DNA from: Blepharisma japonicum
Lineage: Eukaryota; Ciliophora; Heterotrichea; Heterotrichida; Blepharismidae
Assembly (NCBI GenBank): GCA_949751835.1
Contig: CATKHK010000106.1
Span: 1 to 64,000, forward strand
DNA: 64,000 nt
Direction of reading: 5' to 3'
The notes under the pieces were generated by a model. That model was not told the origin of the DNA and did no database searches. It saw only the letters and a list, made by a program, of their open reading frames with translations. The translations under genes and the position numbers were made by a program. Each line of letters starts with the position of its first letter. Position 1 is the stretch's first letter. This document shows positions 61,799 to 64,000 of this stretch, in pieces.

Positions 61799-62248
61799 TT
61801 ATGCTTCAGGTTCAACTGGCTTAGATTCTTCTGAAGCTTCTGCTGACTCTGCAGGCTCTTCTTTGCTTTCAGAAGTTTCAGCTTCATGGACTTCTTCGAC
61901 GTGTTCTTCTTCATGTGGCTTTTCTTCAGATCCAGCATTTTCAGCAGGCTTAGATCCAGCCTCCACGTGTTCTTTATGCTTATCGTTAGGTTTTCCATTT
62001 GTTTTTACAGTCTTCGTGATTGTTTTTGTAACCTTGGTTTCTTCATGAACAACAACGTGTACTTTATTAGCTGGCTTAGGGGAAGTTTTAGTTCCAACTT
62101 TGGCTGGGGCATGTGACATGCTGTTTATGATGCCTGCTAAACGATCGAGGAGTTCTTGATTCTTTCCAAGCTCTTCTTTTAAGGGAGCAATTTTGGCATC
62201 AATTGCAGTGGATATATTTTCTCTAATCTGAGTCCAGTCACTCTCCAT
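61799..62248 (-). CDS. acidic Glu-rich low-complexity protein (149 aa), unknown
   Basis: ATG 62248 to TAA 61799-61801. Residues about 1-45 form an amphipathic, coiled-coil-like helix (IAPLKEELGKNQELLDRLAG), then a basic linker (KVTKTITKTVKTNGK) and a long Glu/Ala/Ser/Pro-rich tail (PHEEEHVEEVHEAETSESK). It is strongly acidic overall and uses GC-rich codons relative to neighbours, so it is probably well expressed. No family recognised. An overlapping frame 61789-61998 on the same strand is a shadow. Confidence 0.72.
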   Translation of the reverse strand: MESDWTQIRENISTAIDAKIAPLKEELGKNQELLDRLAGIINSMSHAPAKVGTKTSPKPANKVHVVVHEETKVTKTITKTVKTNGKPNDKHKEHVEAGSKPAENAGSEEKPHEEEHVEEVHEAETSESKEEPAESAEASEESKPVEPEA

Positions 62249-62928
62249 AATTTTTATTGTTTAAGGAAAATAATTTCTAGGGTTTTATTGCAAAGACTTG
62301 AATTTTGATTTTTTCTTCGATAAAAATCATTTTAAAATTGCATAATGCTAAATAATATATCTAATTATCAATTCATAGTTCTCAAATTCACTTTGAATTT
62401 TTTAGACATAATTCTTGAATGATTTTTTGTGCTTATTGGATACTAGCAATGCGAAATACGTTTGATTATCATTTAATCCATTATGTAAGTTTTGTCACTT
62501 ATCATATACTAACAGAATTTAAATTTTCCTGATAAAACAGAATAAAAAAGTATTATGCATTGAGAGTATTCATATTGACTTGGGGACTGCAAATTTAATT
62601 AAGTGTTAAGTTTAAAATTAACTAGACTTTTTAATATGTAAAATCATAGAAAACCAAGAGTTGGAAAATTATTCATAAATATTATTCTAAAAGGTAACAT
62701 TAAACAAACAATGCATTATTAGCATGCATGATAAATAGAATTATAAAAATATTTGCTTTATGAAAGAACCACATATTGTGAAAATATAGCAATTTCATTA
62801 AAGTGTTGTCTATTTTCTATGATTTATTTAAATTAAGCCAATTAATTTTTGAAATAAAAGATATCAATATGTTGGCCTATAAATTCAAATATAATATTTT
62901 GCATTTGGACGTGCGTTTCTTCTTATAA
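62249..62928. other. intergenic, no gene seen
   Basis: AT-rich spacer between divergent starts at 62248 and 62929. Nothing recognised beyond the expected promoters. Confidence 0.5.
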
Positions 62929-63447
62929 ATGGGTAATAGATGTAACAAAAAAGCCAAGCCAAACACTCGAGTAAGAAATATCCAGATAGTAGAAGTCTTA
63001 GAATCAATCTTGCTAAATAATTATAATTTTCCATTTAAAAAAGAAGATATTCACACACGGCTTCAAGGAGTAATATAAATTCAGCATTCTTGGACTTATC
63101 TTCATTTAGCTGTTTGAAATCGGAAAAAATCAATTGTGAAATCTATGATTGAATTTGGATTTGACACAGATATACAAGATGATCATGGAGAAACTCCATT
63201 GCATATTGCTGCTGTGCAAAGAGATTGTGAATTATACAAGTTATTATTAGATGCAGGTGCATTAGAAAATATCCCTAACAAGGTATATGATAATTAGACT
63301 GGAAAAACTCCTCACGATTATTTAGAGGAAAAAGGTATGGGGATAATTGCTCAGACTCCAGGAGATAACGTTATTACCGTGAAATTAGAAAATAATATCA
63401 GTCGCCGTACAGAGCTTGATGATTCTTGCTTTATAAATGAATGATAA
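62929..63447 (+). CDS. small ankyrin-repeat protein with two introns (162 aa)
   Basis: Exons 62929-63069, 63085-63282 and 63298-63447, with two 15-nt introns; all phases close. Ankyrin repeats are evident in the middle: SWTYLHLAVWNRKKSIVKSM, then GETPLHIAAVQRDCELYKLL, LDAGALE, TGKTPHDYL. The Trp in LAVWNRK is TGA. The N-terminus MGNRCNKK suggests N-myristoylation at Gly2 with Cys5 as a possible palmitate site, hence a membrane-anchored adaptor. The last codon before TAA is itself TGA, so the protein ends in Trp if TGA is always sense. No uninterrupted frame exceeds 66 codons, so ordinary ORF calling misses it. Confidence 0.88.
63070..63084 (+). other. 15-nt intron 1 in the ankyrin gene
   Basis: gtaatataaattcag lies between whole codons and carries in-frame TAA. 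A at position 10. Confidence 0.9.
63283..63297 (+). other. 15-nt intron 2 in the ankyrin gene
   Basis: gtatatgataattag lies between whole codons, carries an in-frame TAG, and interrupts the loop between two ankyrin repeats. A at position 10. Confidence 0.9.
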
Positions 63448-63674
63448 ATATTATTATATTCCATGCATATGGAAAAATTCAATTTTTATAGGCCTTTACT
63501 GATTTTATTTAAATTTTGCAGAATTCTTAGATATTGCCAATTTCTTATAAAAATTTTATTTACCTAATTAGTCAATTTAATACCAAAAAATAAGATGGTC
63601 TAGTAAAATAATAAATTTTGGTAGAAATATTAATCAGAATATATAATAAATTTCCTTATTTTGTATTTTTCCTA

Positions 63675-64000
63675 TTAAAAGTTTACTTCGAATGATTTTA
63701 ATGGAAACCCTTTGCAGCTGAATTTGAAATCCCCAATGTTTTGCCACATTTTCTCGCCTTTAGAAAAATAATCGTAAGGCCAGCTTGCACCTTCTCCCCA
63801 TACCATTTCTGCAGCCTGGCGGTACCCTTTATTTTCTGCCAAATCAAGCTGTGCTATTCTAACTGTTTCACTATTAGGCAGAATTTCTTTCAAAATTTCT
63901 GCCATATTGAATACTTGGTCTTCGCTGTCACATCTAATCCTAGCTATAATTGTATTTGCATCCTTAAGCCTAGTATGCAATAAACTATTTTCTTTATTTG
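63675..64000 (-). CDS. C-terminal part of a gene cut by the window edge (at least 108 aa), unknown
   Basis: A frame ending in TAA 63675-63677 stays open to the last base of the window, with no good ATG, so the 5' part lies beyond 64000. The visible sequence (IIARIRCDSEDQVFNMAEIL, LAENKGYRQAAEMVWGEGAS, WPYDYFSKGEKMW) looks like a soluble, folded alpha/beta protein. I do not recognise the family from this piece. Confidence 0.65.
   Translation of the reverse strand, partial: NKENSLLHTRLKDANTIIARIRCDSEDQVFNMAEILKEILPNSETVRIAQLDLAENKGYRQAAEMVWGEGASWPYDYFSKGEKMWQNIGDFKFSCKGFPLKSFEVNF

Noticed and set aside
61789-61998. Lys-rich frame on the same strand as the acidic protein
   Set aside because: A plus-one shadow of the Glu-rich repeat codons.
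63271-63279. CCCTAACA, the Blepharisma-type telomere unit
   Set aside because: A single copy within an ankyrin exon, coding for conserved residues; no tandem array, so not a telomere or breakage site.
1-64000. tRNA, rRNA, snRNA, CRISPR, transposon or virus-like elements
   Set aside because: Scanned by eye for T-loop/B-box sequence, conserved snRNA segments, regular spaced repeats, and transposase or reverse-transcriptase motifs; none was convincing.

Overview
This window reads as macronuclear DNA of a heterotrich ciliate, most likely Blepharisma or a close relative. Three signs support this. First, TGA is not a stop here: about 32 internal TGA codons lie in otherwise intact reading frames, many at positions where the family has an invariant tryptophan (Myb repeats, the kinase DxW motif, the dynein intermediate chain DPVWQ motif), while every gene ends in TAA or TAG. 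Second, all eight introns I could place by protein homology are exactly 15 nt, start GTA, end AG and carry an A at position 10. Third, intergenic DNA is AT-rich and genes are packed very tightly. The genus is inference; the code and the introns are read directly from the sequence.

Layout: 1-12.7 kb holds a Cys-rich small protein, a coiled-coil protein, a 2,089-residue conserved giant protein and an R2R3-type Myb factor. 13.1-24.7 kb holds MYCBP, a phosphatidylserine synthase, a tandem cyclic-nucleotide-binding protein, a CDPK pseudogene, an OSCA/TMEM63-like channel, a TBC protein, an N-terminally short MSH2-like MutS and ribosomal protein eS17. 24.9-33.9 kb is a compact same-strand run: a TORTIFOLIA1-like microtubule protein, primase large subunit, a hypothetical protein, CFAP58 and the 25-residue ribosomal protein eL41. 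34.2-44.9 kb holds a CDKL kinase, an inactive-looking otubain/RING fusion, a CDPK, an AAGAB-like protein, an Aurora-like kinase without an N-lobe, axonemal dynein intermediate chain DNAI1 and a Rab. 45.2-59.9 kb holds CDC26, a VIT/VWA protein with RNA-polymerase-II-CTD-like heptads, ornithine decarboxylase, a TMBIM protein, a DnaJ protein, proteasome alpha-6, PDSS2, an MDR oxidoreductase and a PH-domain kinase. The last 4 kb holds three small proteins of unknown role, an ankyrin protein with two introns, and a gene cut by the window edge.

The genes are ordinary eukaryotic housekeeping and cilium genes rather than one operon-like system. Cilium or microtubule functions recur (CFAP58, DNAI1, CDKL, TORTIFOLIA1-like, the DGSGRD-repeat protein). 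The least ordinary items are the catalytically altered or truncated enzymes, the CTD-like heptads, a perfect heat shock element in a shared DnaJ/proteasome promoter, and two decayed coding-like islands near 15.1-15.9 kb and 50.8-51.4 kb. I saw no rRNA, tRNA, telomere, CRISPR array or intact mobile element.
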